Assembly (NCBI GenBank): GCA_022495005.1 | Contig: JAGYXB010000693.1 | Location: 372,001 to 436,000, forward strand | Length of the DNA: 64,000 bases | Direction: 5' to 3' | From: Rhyacophila brunnea | Lineage: Eukaryota > Arthropoda > Insecta > Trichoptera > Rhyacophilidae | In this document: positions 47,141-58,459 of the stretch, piece after piece | Numbering within the stretch: the first letter of the stretch is position 1 | How the letters are laid out: each line of letters begins with the position of its first letter | The notes under the pieces: model-generated | What the model was told of the DNA's origin: nothing | Seen by the model: only the letters and a program-made list of their open reading frames with translations | Databases searched by the model: none | Made by a program: the position numbers and the translations under genes

Positions 47141-47341
47141 TTTCAGGTATAAATCTACGCCCTCGACTCCCGCTATAGTTCGTAACAGCACTGTAAAATC
47201 CTAGTCAAAATATGATGGTTCTAGTATAGAATTCTACAGCTATTAATTGACCAAACTCTAAATAATAGAAATTAGATATTTCTTTGCTTAATTAAATTGT
47301 ACCCTCCTGAATTGTTACAACATTTCCATTTTATATCATTT

Positions 47342-47352
47342 CAGAATATACA
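47342..47352 (+). promoter_or_regulatory. 3' splice site and start context of the host gene
   Basis: TATCATTTCAG ends at 47344 and is followed by AATATACA and ATGG. This is a good insect 3' splice acceptor eight bases before the start codon, with A at -3 and G at +4. A non-coding or short upstream exon is therefore expected; it was not located. Confidence 0.65.
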
Positions 47353-49167
47353 ATGGCTTATATTATTAACAACAACGCATTGGAGGTCGACCCCAGTCCT
47401 CGGAGGAAGAGAAAGCGATCTCTGCAATGCACCAATGCCTACATGAACCCCGCATTAGATCTATTGTCGACAGAAGACGCCATATGTAACACCCAGATGG
47501 AAATCAACGCTAAGAGAAAAAGACGGTCAAAGAGCTGCGACAGTCGGGTTGTGTTCGAAAACCCCGCTCTTGATATTGGTTCACATAACAAAGCTGTCAA
47601 TGGACTCCTCAGAAAAGAACTTACTAACGTTAACGAAAAACTAGCACCCATTTCGGAAATCAACAGTCCTTTCCAGCAGCGAAATAACGACAGCTTCCGT
47701 GACATGATGATGGAAGAAAAGTTCATTATTAATATGCAAGCCAGAAGGAGTATTCACGTTAATTCAACTCCGATGATTAATAACGCGCCTATTAAACGTC
47801 GAACTAGTTTCGATTTGAGTTTCATCGAAAAGCTTGGCATAACCGATAGCCCCTGTGGTGAAGCGTTGTATTTAGACGATGATCTGAATGAGAGTAATAT
47901 TATGGAAATCAAAACGATTACTACGGTCCCAAAACCAACAGAATTACCTCCAAGGAGAGTTGCTGCTACATTTAAGAAAAATACTAATCCGTTTTTGAAT
48001 AACGAAACAGATTATGATGCTATCGAAGAAGACGATTCGAATGTTCCTTCTTGCAATAATTTTCCATTTGATTTACCGATTAAATCGCAGATTAACGTAA
48101 ACGATAATGATAGTAATGTAACTGTCTCTTCGTATGATGCAACGTGCGATACGTCAGATCCGGAAACTGTGTCAATTGTGTCGCAGCAAGAGATTGTAAT
48201 GCCGCGTCGTCTCTTTGCCAACGATACTTGCGACAATTCGATACAGTACGCAAACGAGTATTCAACAATTATCGACGCAAAGAGATTCGGTCATAGCACT
48301 ATCAACGAACAAGTCGATTCAACACCGATTTACCAAAACGAACCTCTATTCGTTTTCGGTAGAGATACACTTAATAAACAAAGCAAGATTCTCGGTTGCG
48401 ATGTCACCAACATATCTCGTAAAGATATTTTCGATTGCGATACCGAAAGAAGAAACGCAGCTAACGCAATATTGTCTAATACGACACAAAATACTAAACT
48501 GTCAGCTTTTATCGACAACAGTAATTGTAATAAAAAAGACAGAAATAAATCCAGTAACAAGATATCTTCAAAGATATTTGGTAAATTAAAAGATGTATTT
48601 AAACATGACAAGAAACCACCTAAAAATTCATCAGTAAATCCTTACGAAGTTGTAAGAAAGCCAGAGCTTCAGGAGAAGAAGAAAGTTTCCGAGCCGGTCT
48701 GTTTCGAGAATCCGGCACTAAATTTAAATACCACCGACACAGAATTGCAATATATCGATGAAGATGACGATTCTTTTGACGAACCGGCGAGTTCTAGAGG
48801 CAGTTTCAATAACAGAAATCCGTTGGAGATAACGCCGATGAAATGCAGAAACGATTTTCGGCACGGTAAGGAAAATTACAACGTTCATCTGCCGTCGTTG
48901 CGTGACTGCGTCAATCTCAGCGACGTGTGTTACCAACCCGAAAGCAACGTCAAAAAACAAGTCAGGTTTGACACTACGCTAAATCACGAGAAAGTCATCA
49001 CAGGTAATAGCTTTGATTCCGATAATAACAGCATCGAGTCGTCCAGTAGAAGTATTGCACATAATACTAGTCAGATATGCCAAGAAATCGATTCGCAAAT
49101 AGACGAGTATCACAATGAACTCGAAAACTGTTTCAACGAACAGAAGTATATCACGCAAAATCTTTGA
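47353..49167 (+). CDS. Uncharacterised disordered protein with NPAL repeats and mitotic-type short motifs
   Basis: 604 codons without interruption, ATG in strong context eight bases after a splice acceptor, ending TGA. No folded domain is recognised. It is rich in N, S, D and K. Visible motifs: basic clusters PRRKRKR (16-22) and AKRKRRSK (53-60), likely nuclear; NPALDL (32-37), ENPALDI (69-75) and ENPALNL (452-458); S-T-P at 138-140 and 323-325 (Polo-box-like docking); further S/T-P sites at 15, 105, 166 and 494; RRLF at 285-288 (cyclin-docking RxL); KEN at 506-508 (APC/C degron-like); KKQVRF at 534-539 (PP1 RVxF-like). Codon use is less AT-biased than the flanks and no stops have accumulated, so it is a live host gene. 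A cell-cycle or chromosome-associated role is inference from motif combination only. No canonical AATAAA follows closely; TTTATTAAGAA lies near 49254. Confidence 0.85.
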   Translation: MAYIINNNALEVDPSPRRKRKRSLQCTNAYMNPALDLLSTEDAICNTQMEINAKRKRRSKSCDSRVVFENPALDIGSHNKAVNGLLRKELTNVNEKLAPISEINSPFQQRNNDSFRDMMMEEKFIINMQARRSIHVNSTPMINNAPIKRRTSFDLSFIEKLGITDSPCGEALYLDDDLNESNIMEIKTITTVPKPTELPPRRVAATFKKNTNPFLNNETDYDAIEEDDSNVPSCNNFPFDLPIKSQINVNDNDSNVTVSSYDATCDTSDPETVSIVSQQEIVMPRRLFANDTCDNSIQYANEYSTIIDAKRFGHSTINEQVDSTPIYQNEPLFVFGRDTLNKQSKILGCDVTNISRKDIFDCDTERRNAANAILSNTTQNTKLSAFIDNSNCNKKDRNKSSNKISSKIFGKLKDVFKHDKKPPKNSSVNPYEVVRKPELQEKKKVSEPVCFENPALNLNTTDTELQYIDEDDDSFDEPASSRGSFNNRNPLEITPMKCRNDFRHGKENYNVHLPSLRDCVNLSDVCYQPESNVKKQVRFDTTLNHEKVITGNSFDSDNNSIESSSRSIAHNTSQICQEIDSQIDEYHNELENCFNEQKYITQNL

Positions 49168-49599
49168 AATTGTTTTATTCAATTTGTATGCCAAAGTTTT
49201 ACATTATTTTATAATCTAACTGTTACTTATTGTTACATGTACTTAAGTATTTCTTTATTAAGAATTTTTTTGGTTTTTAGATGATTAATACTGAATGTTA
49301 TTTTTAACTAACATTCTCATACATTTTCTTGCCATAGGTATCAATTCATTATAATCAGTATAGTCCAGTTTATTGAACTATTTACGCATTTATAGATTAA
49401 GCGAGCAAATTTTTGCATATTATAATAATTAGGTAGGTACTGCTTTGTCTTTTTTACTGATACGTCCGTGGGATGGGACCTCAGAGTAATAATATAAAAA
49501 GAGTGGGTATTATTCGGCAAATTGAAGCCGTGTTTCCTGCGTACAACTCACAGTAGAACCTCAATTTTATTATTATTAACTTAACTATGAAACGTTATA
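49168..49599 (+). other. 3' flank of the host gene
   Basis: AT-rich, with no repeat partner in the window and no canonical polyadenylation signal recognised. It probably includes the 3' UTR. Confidence 0.4.
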
Positions 49600-49607
49600 C
49601 GTTATAC

Positions 49608-50407
49608 CAGTGGTCGGCAAACTCATTTGTCAACAGAGAGCCAAATATCAACAGTACAACGATTGATATTTCTTTTTAGAGCCAAATTTCTTAATCTTAA
49701 ATTATATAAAATGTAGGTACAATGTTTATTAACTTGATATCATACGTAATAATGATCTTATTTATTGATAAAAATTAAATTGTAAGTATGGTATCCATAA
49801 AATTAAATCATGACAATGACTGACAAACACTCAATGTGAATAGTGGTCTTGCATCTCATTGGATAGTTTGGGATGTCAGGTTTGCATGTTGTTGTTTTTA
49901 ATTTTAAGCACAATTCCAGTTTCTCATCAATAAGACGATTTCTCAATTTACTCTTGATTTCATCTTATAAATCTCTTTACTAACCACAAAACTTGCAATA
50001 ATAACATTGTTGGAAGATTGTCTTCAGTAATTAAATACAGAACGTGATTTTTCTTGACTCTTCTAAAGTTTCTCAACTGCTTTCTTCCTTGCATCACCGA
50101 CATGATAGTTAGTGCTAAATGACGTGACAGGGCGTGTTTAGTTGTAAAGTGTCTCTCCAAATTTGACCTCTTGTTATGCGTCAATTTTTCACGACAAAAA
50201 TAATACAGGTTGGTAGGTCATTTAAGTTTTGAATAAATGCGAAGGTCTCAGTCCATTCAACTTTAAATTCACGGTTTTCATCTTCCGTTTTTCTTTGCTT
50301 CTTCTTTGTAGCCATGCTAAATATGGCAGAGGGCATTTGTGGAAGAGCCGCACTCAAGGGGCCAAAGAGCCACATGTGGCTCGCGAGCCGCGGTTTGCCG
50401 ACCACTG
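49608..50407 (-). mobile_element. Truncated hAT with BED-finger transposase start
   Basis: Ends CAGTGGTCGGCAAACTCATT and, inverted, CAGTGGTCGGCAAACCGCGG. The 8-bp flanks cgttatac (49600-49607) and cattatac (50408-50415) agree at 7 of 8. The - strand encodes the transposase N-terminus from near 50315: MATKKKQRKTEDENREF, then VEWTETFAFIQNLNDLPTCI. After a one-base frame slip (about 50195) comes a HNKRSNLERHFTTKHA-like block, i.e. a C2H2-type BED finger as in GTF2IRD2/SCAND3-like hATs. The DDE core is deleted. Confidence 0.85.
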
Positions 50408-50415
50408 CATTATAC

Positions 50416-51361
50416 CATCATGTTGCTTCTCAGCATGGCTACCAAATTTAAACACAACATAGTTAACCATATTTTCTACTAAATTAACTAAAAATAATTA
50501 TCACTAACTTTATATTTAACACAGAAACAATAAATTTCAACAACACGTACTTACAGTTTTTAAATGACTAGTCATTCAAATCAATATTTACCGGCGACGT
50601 GTACAAAAAATATTTTATTCAGCCGTTAGAAATTCTATCTTCCTCTAACGCATATTGCGGAGATAAGAAGCCTGCCGAATGCTTTCGCACTCGCACTCAT
50701 GGTTCGCTTTTGTTCAGGCCTTGGATGGGATCCTGAGCCGAAGTCTGTGTCTTATGTGTTGATATGCGTGTAGAACGGATCCAATAATCATGACTGGTAG
50801 CGGAGAACGCTATTTATTGGAGATCGAAACAATTACTCAGTGGTAAAGTTATCAGTTAAAATTATATTGAGCGGATAAAGTCAAATGACCCAAATCAGGT
50901 AACTTGCCGATTCCAATCGACAATATTCAAGCACGTTGTGGAATCACCATCATGTTTTGTAATAGACGCAACTCAACGCCTATTTTCTTTTGTCATAGTT
51001 TTAAATAAAGCTCTATTCCGCCGGATTCTTGCATATTAAAAAATGACAAAACTTTTTACTTTTTCAATTATCTCAGCTTTGGAAAAATGTTTCTTATCTA
51101 AAAATAGTTCAATGCATAGTCAATGAATGCTATATGTACTTTGCTAAGTGACCGACATTTTTAATTGTTTACATACCGTTAATACGGTAAAACACTTAAT
51201 TCTACTTCTGACTAGAATTTGTTTGTGATTAGAGATACCATTCAAATAAGCCATAATACTTTAATTTAATTAGGATGTAACTAACTTATTGGTACAAATC
51301 ATACCAAAACCATTTAAGTATAAATAATTACTAATCTGTATTTTATTTCATGTAATGCGTA
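50416..51361. other. No gene recognised
   Basis: AT-rich DNA, with a modest GC rise at 50640-50760 (CCTTGGATGGGATCC). No partner repeats or reading frames with recognisable content. Confidence 0.35.
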
Positions 51362-51369
51362 GTCCAGAC

Positions 51370-52050
51370 TAGAGGTGAGTTGGAAATACTGTCACCAGTT
51401 TGTATGCTCAAGTTTCGGATGAAACTACCCATACTAAGTATTTGTGGCCCAATAAACTTATTCCAAAAAACTTGTGACGATATCATCGCGAGTCGCTTTT
51501 CTGTGCACTTGCTAGTTGGTAGACTTTCAACACTATTGACATTGAATGCGCACGAACGAAATAGCACTTGAATATAGGTATATTTTAATTTATTAGTCTA
51601 TTGCGTTCGAATGTACGAATGTTGTCGCAGCACAGTGGTGAGATGACGCACAGGCTTATGCTTGTTATATACCACTCAAAACATGTTTAAAATTTAAAAA
51701 AATCGCTGTTATTCATTTTTGTTAACAAAAATATTGTAACCTAACAGAAAAACAACTCATAAATTTAAAATTTTATAATAAATGGGACTTTTCGACAAGC
51801 GGAGCTCAATGTATTTTTAGCGATTATATTGAAGCCAATACACAGTCTGAATTCCCTGAGCCAATACGTATTTTAAAATACTAATAATATGGAGTTGGTT
51901 TTAGTTTCAGTTGAGTATCTACATCTAAACGTTCTATATAGTATTCCAAATACTAGTAAGTATTTTGGAACAAGTTTATATACTAAGTATTTTTTTATAC
52001 TGGTAGTGAGTATACTTAGTCTTCAAAATCGACCAGTTTTCCCATCTCTA
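51370..52050. mobile_element. Non-autonomous hAT
   Basis: 681 bases, ends TAGAGGTGAG and, inverted, TAGAGATGGGAAAACTGG; exact 8-bp duplication gtccagac (51362-51369, 52051-52058). The right part has AAATACTAGTAAGTATTTTG-type words. No transposase remains. Confidence 0.85.
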
Positions 52051-52120
52051 GTCCAGACATGGGGTACATTGATACGACCACGTTACAAACACCCGAGATC
52101 GTCAGCGGATATAGCAGCCT

Positions 52121-52484
52121 TCGGTGATTGAGCTAATCACAAAGAGACACTTTACGTGGCTGGGACTTGTGTTCCGGATGCCGCCAAAGAGTGTGAAAAT
52201 AATTTAAGCAAAAATACTTAAAAGTACAAGTACACATGATTATCTTAATTATTCAAGTCTTTGATACGACATTATAATTCTGAGCACCATTATTTTTACC
52301 ATATATCACCGACTCTTGCGCCTACCGCCATGCGAGATCTGCAGTGCATAGATCGCTTTTGTAGCACCGCTGCAGGGTGAGGGAGGGCCAGCAGCTGTGC
52401 CACAAGGTTACAAAGAGTTGCGCTATCTGGCAGCATCCGGAACACATGTCCCAGGTGAAGCAACTCATAATTATCTCAATCACC
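52121..52484. repeat. Foldback sequence with about 60-base arms
   Basis: 52121-52185 and 52427-52484 are reverse complements with some mismatches: TCGGTGATTGAG with CTCAATCACCGA, and GTGTTCCGGATGCCGCC with GGCAGCATCCGGAACAC. The 240-base loop contains a GC-rich patch at 52360-52400. Non-coding; no duplication identified. Confidence 0.65.
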
Positions 52485-52985
52485 GAGGGGTGCCGTGTCT
52501 GCTCATGAACTATGTTTGTTTGTAACACAGTGTACAATGTACTCCTAAGATTCAGCTGAGACAACGATTCTCAAAGCTCAAAAGCCAAGAGCTTTGAAGT
52601 TTAGTAAGACGCCTCGTCTCACAGCAATACAGGAGCATTACATTAAGATGGTACATACCCATAAAATATTCATCAAAGCATAACAAAATCCCTGCAACTT
52701 ACATGAAAAAAGCTCCTAATAATATAACCATTCAGTCTTATATACATAATTGTATTAAAAAAATAAAGCACTAATATTATTATGTCTTAATAATAATAAT
52801 TTTTAGTTACAGGAGTTATGTATTTCTAGGAAAAGAATTCATTGATTTTTCGAATGGGTACGTTCATAGTTTGAATTTATGTTTTTTTATTTATCATGGC
52901 GGCCTTAAAATCAGCCAATGCCTCGGACCTCCGCGTCCTTAAACACACTGATGTGTACGTGAATGTTTACCATCTGCAGTGGAAT

Positions 52986-53199
52986 CAGTGATGCCATCTT
53001 TTTCTATGTTGATTATAGTACCAAAGGGTAAAAATTATAGTATTTCTGAAAAAACTATTGTACAGGAACATTTTTCATCTTGAATCCTTCAAAATTATAG
53101 TATTTTTGGTATATTTACCTAAAATTATAGTATTTTACATTTTTCGCGAATTCAAAATTATAGTATTGTACTATAATTATAGTACGGTTGGCAACACTG
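52986..53199. mobile_element. Short hAT MITE with internal repeated words
   Basis: 214 bases, ends CAGTGATGCCATC and, inverted, CAGTGTTGCCAACC; exact duplication agtggaat (52978-52985, 53200-53207). The word AAAATTATAGTATT or a close variant occurs five times inside. Non-coding. Confidence 0.9.
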
Positions 53200-53222
53200 A
53201 GTGGAATACAAAAAAGATAGAC

Positions 53223-53480
53223 ATTTCGCACCGTGAGTGTAAAACCAAGGCATCTGCAAAAGACATATTTTGGATATATTAGGGTTTGAAGTCTTCGTTT
53301 TGTTAGGAGAAATAAAGTTTTTAAAAAAAAACCATAATATTTGGTTTATATCTACATTATATTGCATGATCTTGCAGTTACTTCACTTTTACATTATCAT
53401 GTTCACGACTTTTGCATTTAATCTCGAAATTGAAAAATTTGCACATGCCTTGGTTTTACACTCACGGTGCGATTTGTATC
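53223..53480. repeat. Inverted repeat, 27-base perfect arms
   Basis: CGCACCGTGAGTGTAAAACC with the following AAGGCAT (from 53228) is matched exactly in reverse by ATGCCTTGGTTTTACACTCA with CGGTGCG (to 53474). The loop is AT-rich. Probably a small TIR element; its outer limits are unclear. Confidence 0.6.
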
Positions 53481-54216
53481 GTAACATTTTTAAATGTACG
53501 TAAACAGTTTTTATACAATGTTCATTTCTTCATGCCCAGATAGTGTCGTCATGTTGAAAGAATACGTATCGATACTTGGTATTGGTATAAAATGTCGAAT
53601 GAAACTATCGATAGGTACTGGTATTGTATCAGAAGAAAAGTATCGATATATATGTATCTTAGCTTGAACTAGGCATAATAATATCTAAGATTCTAAGGGT
53701 TGTGTTTAGGAAAATGATATAATTATCATTGACTGTAATTTAGAATTGATCTCTGTAGGGTGGCAAAGCCTCCATAAGGTGTCATGACTCCTAATGTACC
53801 GTAATGCAGAAACGTCGAATAGGTGATCCTAGACATAACGCATTGTGTCGAATGTTTCTCCAAAATACTCTGGTTCTATACACTTTATAATGGATAATAT
53901 TACCAATGATTCAAAAAATTTGTCTCTAAGTAATTTCCAACTTGTCCCAGTTATTTCAGCCCCAGTGAAATACTATCGACCTAATTATAAGGTACCAACA
54001 TAATATAATATTCAGAATATATTCTTCAAGCCATGCAATCTTCGTGTGTACATGACAATTACCGCGTTGCATCCAATTTTATTGCCGTGATGCCAACCGT
54101 ATCTTTGAATAATTAATTGCGAATGAAACTTGTAGCGGAGCACGTAGTCTCCTATTGATTTTATTGAACTGCGATCGTTGTATATTCTTTTTGTGATAAA
54201 AAATGTTCTGACAGGC

Positions 54217-55841
54217 CAGGGTTTCTTAATCTTTTTGAGCCGCAACCCAGATTAATAAAATAACATAATTGACTAAATTTTATATTTTAATTTTACTAAA
54301 TTTGGTAAATATGCCGCAGATGAGCTTTTATAATTTTTTTTTACGAAAACAGTTTATTCCATGTACACACAGTCAGTGCTCAAAACACGCCTGGCGTGTG
54401 GCCATTAGATACATATACATTCACTGCTGACCAGTCAATTACCACAATAATTATCATGCTAATTGCTACACGCCAGGCGTGTCTTGAGCACTGACCGAGT
54501 TGTGGTAATTAACTGATCAGCAGTGAATGAGTTTAAATACCTTTTTCTGTCGGCGCAGATGCTTTTTGATCCAATAATCTTATTGTTAATTTTAAGTTTG
54601 AAATTTTCATTCATTTCGATGCATCATTATCAGAAACTAAGATTATATCGTCTCTGTTCTGGCAGAACACACTAACTGGAGAATACCAGTTTTGAGTAAT
54701 TTGACTTTGGAGTTGTTAAAATGTTTGAAATGGTCTATCATGTGAGTTTATTAAGTAATCGTAAAAAGGATGACTTTAAAATAAAGACTGTTTATTTATT
54801 AAGGTTTCCAGACGGTAAAGTTTGAAATAAGGAACATTTTAGTATAACTAACTCAATATGTCATTTTTTCGAATTACTGTCTTCTGCCAGAACAGTGACG
54901 ATGTTAGGTTGGGGTAGGTTAGGTTAGGTTGGGTTTGGTCTAAAAAGAAAGTTATAAAAGCTCATGCGGGCATCTGCGGTATATTTACCCTGAATTTAGT
55001 AGGTATTTCATCTTATAATATTAATGTGAATATGGAATAAAAGTAACATTGAAGGATGGAATTTGGTTGATCACACTGTAGGCCCAAGAGATCGAGTCCT
55101 GAAACTGTAAAAATGTCTGTATATTCATTCAGTTGTATTCAAATCTGTCTGCATAACCTTGCCGTATCACTTCATTCCGATTGCATCAGCTACGGCCTGC
55201 CGCAGGAGTGAAAGAAAGGGAAGATTTGAATCCCCACACTTTACAATGAGATGTAGTTTCCCCTTACCGTCGCACAGTGGGCTCCTTTCTCACTAAGGAC
55301 GATGAGTGCTTAAAAGTAGAACAAAATCGAGTATTTCTTTGTTTAATTATCGTCAGCCAAATTGAATACGTTCTCCGAGTTGAACAATGACGATGAGAGA
55401 TTGTGGTATCACTGCCAGTTCTGATCCCGAGTTCGATTCTCGGTGAGGTCACAATATATTTATGTAATTTTCCCAAAGATTGGATGTTTGTGATTGTTTC
55501 TTTTCTAATACTCTAAATACCCTATAGTCATTGGGCCGCATGGCATGTTGTAGTGGTAAAACAAATATTATATTGCAGCCTGTTTAAAGTTGGATGGACA
55601 TGCCTGAGTTATACAATCGAGGTAGAGGCTTTGCATTTATAATATTTATTGTCTCAATTTAAGTTAACAACGATTTGATTAAGTGTAATATATTAAAGTA
55701 ATTAAGTAATATCTCATAGGGTTTTTGAAACGATTGTTTTATATTTTTAACATTTTTAATGTTACCCAGTGTATTTTGCTACCCACTCAATATGCCAATC
55801 GATCCAATTTTGGGTCACAACCCATAAGTTAAGAACCTCTG
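54217..55841. mobile_element. Possible hAT element with complex inverted repeats
   Basis: The left end CAGGGTTTCTTAATC and inverted right end CAGAGGTTCTTAACTT have the hAT form, with GCCGCAACCC / GGGTCACAACCC subterminal blocks. The 8-bp flanks do not match, so the two ends may belong to different insertions. Inside lie interlocked inverted repeats (54372-54529), a 19-base inverted pair (54649-54667, 54883-54901), a TTAGG-like tract (54906-54940) and a tRNA-like B box GAGTTCGATTCTCGG (55429-55443). Confidence 0.4.
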
Positions 55842-56021
55842 GGTTAACTGGAACATATAATTGTCAATAATGCATAATGTACTCATCAATACATCAATTG
55901 AAATTGAATAGGTAGTTAGAATATTACTTACAAATACATACTACCAACTATAATTTTATTAATAATGATTAAAATACTTGCTTGGCAAGTAGAAGTATTA
56001 ATTTGTTTGAGTCACACTCTA

Positions 56022-56407
56022 TCTTAGCGCCTGTACACGTGCATGGATTTACTGGCAGCAATAGTCTGTATTCTGTCTCTCCAATCTCATCTTTCAAGAG
56101 TAAGCAAGACGCGATGTTGTTATTTTATGATACTATTTGACAGGTAGTGAAAATCGGTTAACCTCAAAATGAGTATAGTTCGATCTTTTGCCGGCAGGTT
56201 CGCCACTATTGTTCTACTGCGCAGGCGCAGATCGAAAAAAATCCCTACTGTCGCAGGAAAATTCAGAAGCTTCCAAACTTTTTTGATTCATGCATGCAAG
56301 CTTGCAACTGCAGGATAATACATGTTTATCCATACATTTTCTTGTTATGGCCGTGATAATACTTACTGTCAACGGTAAATCCATGCACGTGTAAACGGGG
56401 TATAAGA
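56022..56407. mobile_element. TIR element of unknown class
   Basis: The ends (CTGTACACGTGCATGGATTT and, inverted, GTTTACACGTGCATGGATTT) lie within about 33 bases of imperfect inverted repeat starting ATCTTA. 386 bases, non-coding on inspection. No clear target duplication. Confidence 0.55.
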
Positions 56408-56539
56408 TTTTTTTTAAATGCTTCATTTCCGAGGCTTCAATAAAAAGAATAATGTATTCTTACATCTTGTCTATACACAATAATGAATAAAAAATGTTTA
56501 TTATATTATTTAAGTTAAAGAACGATTTCCATTATTTAA

Positions 56540-56654
56540 AGCCCTATGCATAGTCAAACTTACGTAAATACGTGGAATTATGCAATTATTATGGAATGTT
56601 ACTTTGACACACTGTCATACCATGCAACGCATAAATATGAATATGCATAGGGCC
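56540..56654. mobile_element. piggyBac-type MITE
   Basis: 115 bases. Both sides are TTAA (56536-56539, 56655-56658), the piggyBac target. The ends AGCCCTATGCATAGTC and, inverted, GGCCCTATGCATATTC match over 13 or more bases. Non-coding. Confidence 0.7.
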
Positions 56655-56658
56655 TTAA

Positions 56659-57824
56659 CTGGTTCTATGCATTCAGCGAGTTATCTCGCTCTATGAGACC
56701 GTAATCGACAGGCCGAGTTATCTCGTCCGACTTTAAACTCATATTACTAGCCACTGTCGATTGATTTGCATTATCTAAAAAATTAAACACATAGTGACAT
56801 CTGTTTGAATAATTATGAACTACGAAGCTACAAATTATCGGTCACAGTGATTTTAGTAAGAGTTTCGCTCTACATTCAACGTGTATCATTAAAAATCTGC
56901 GGCCTCAGATACTGCCATCGTAATATTGTGAGGCATAGAAAAGGTTAAATTGCCAACAGTTGGAATTAATTAATGACTATTTTTTTATTCAACGAATAAA
57001 TCGCAAGATTTGACTTTTTTATATGTCATAATGTGGTCCAAGTAACTATTATAAACACTAGAGGGAACAACCGGTGGTGCCAGATCCCTGCAACTTACAA
57101 GCATAATAATTATGTATGATAATTTTATTATTTTCACACCAAAAAATAGATTAAATTATTTTGTGATATTTTGGACGATTTCTGTACAGACCTACAAACT
57201 TATCTGTAGAATGGCCAAAAATGGAACTACGAATTACAATAGGACTCCGTTTTTTAAATTTTATTCCAGTGTCAGATTTTGTCCAGTTACGAGTCTTGAT
57301 TAGTTAGTTTTCGACAGTGGCTCCCCCATCCCATTCTTCAGATAAATTTGTAGGTCTGTACCTACGTTATTAATATTTGACTTGTACTTACATCCCACCA
57401 TGTACCTATTGAATTTATTTATTCAAATAATTAGGTAATTAATTCTTAGTGTTTTTACCATTCCAATTACAAATAATGATGTACTTATTTATTTTTTGTG
57501 TACTATTTAATAAACAAACGTTTAAAAAAAATGTGCGTTTCTTTTATCATGCTCAAATTACGTAGGCAGATTCCATCTATCCCAATTGCCAAAAGCTATT
57601 ATCTATGGTTAAAAATCACTTTTCTGGAATCGTGAATGATCGTGAGCAAATTGGAACAATTCTTATTTCCGTCTGCCACGATTCACCTACAGCCTTAGTG
57701 AAGATTGCTGATAATGTGCGAAAATATCCGAAGTTACTGCCCGCTTAACGAGTCACGGCGCCATAGTTAGCCGTGCCATTCTGAATTCATCTGTCAGCAT
57801 GCCTCTGTCCAGTACTGTCACAAC
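56659..57824. other. No gene recognised
   Basis: A few short inverse words (GAGTTATCTCG twice near 56680-56730) but no element or frame of note. AT-rich. Confidence 0.4.
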
Positions 57825-58459
57825 TAGGGAATCCAATCCCGAGCCAAAATTTTGATCTCGGGATTTCGGGATTGCAATCTGACGATCCCGGGACTGGTCC
57901 CAGGATTGGCGTTTTTTTCGATGGTTAATAATATTTTTTATTATTTATACAAATAGCATTGATAAAATCGGTCAAAAATGCCTAGTATAATTTATACTAT
58001 TTAAGACATTTTAATGTTAATATTGTGTACGTTCAATCTTAGAAATACATGGGTTTAATGGAGTAAATAATATTGTAATATAGGTAATAATGTGAAAGTA
58101 AAACAGTTTTTTTATTTATTTAAGAAAAGATAACATTCATAAAATTCGGCATAGAAACAAGTGCCTGCCTGCACGTCCGTGGCACTGACGGTTACATGCC
58201 GTTCGCGTGCTAGTACGCTAGTGGCGTCTAGCTGGTTAAATGAACGAATTTATTATTTTTCTGATGTTACGATTACGTATGACAACAAAAAATGGTTATT
58301 TATTATCCGGGAGCACCCGGCGATTCCCCCTGTGACATGTGCAGGTACATACACTTCACTAACACAATTAACTAACCAAAAGGTTTTGGGATTATGTTTA
58401 CTAATCCCGGGATTCATAGGTATCGAAAATGGTCCAGGATCCCAGGATTGGATTCCCTG
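57825..58459 (-). mobile_element. hAT MITE family G, copy 3, with a different core
   Basis: The ends match the other G copies: TAGGGAATCCAATCCCGAGC at the left, and GGGATTCATAGGTATCGA then GGATTGGATTCCCT at the right. Flanks gtcacaac (57817-57824) and gtcataac (58460-58467) agree at 7 of 8. About 250 bases of the interior (58090-58340) are GC-richer and unlike copies 1 and 2. They could be a remnant of the autonomous parent. Confidence 0.75.
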
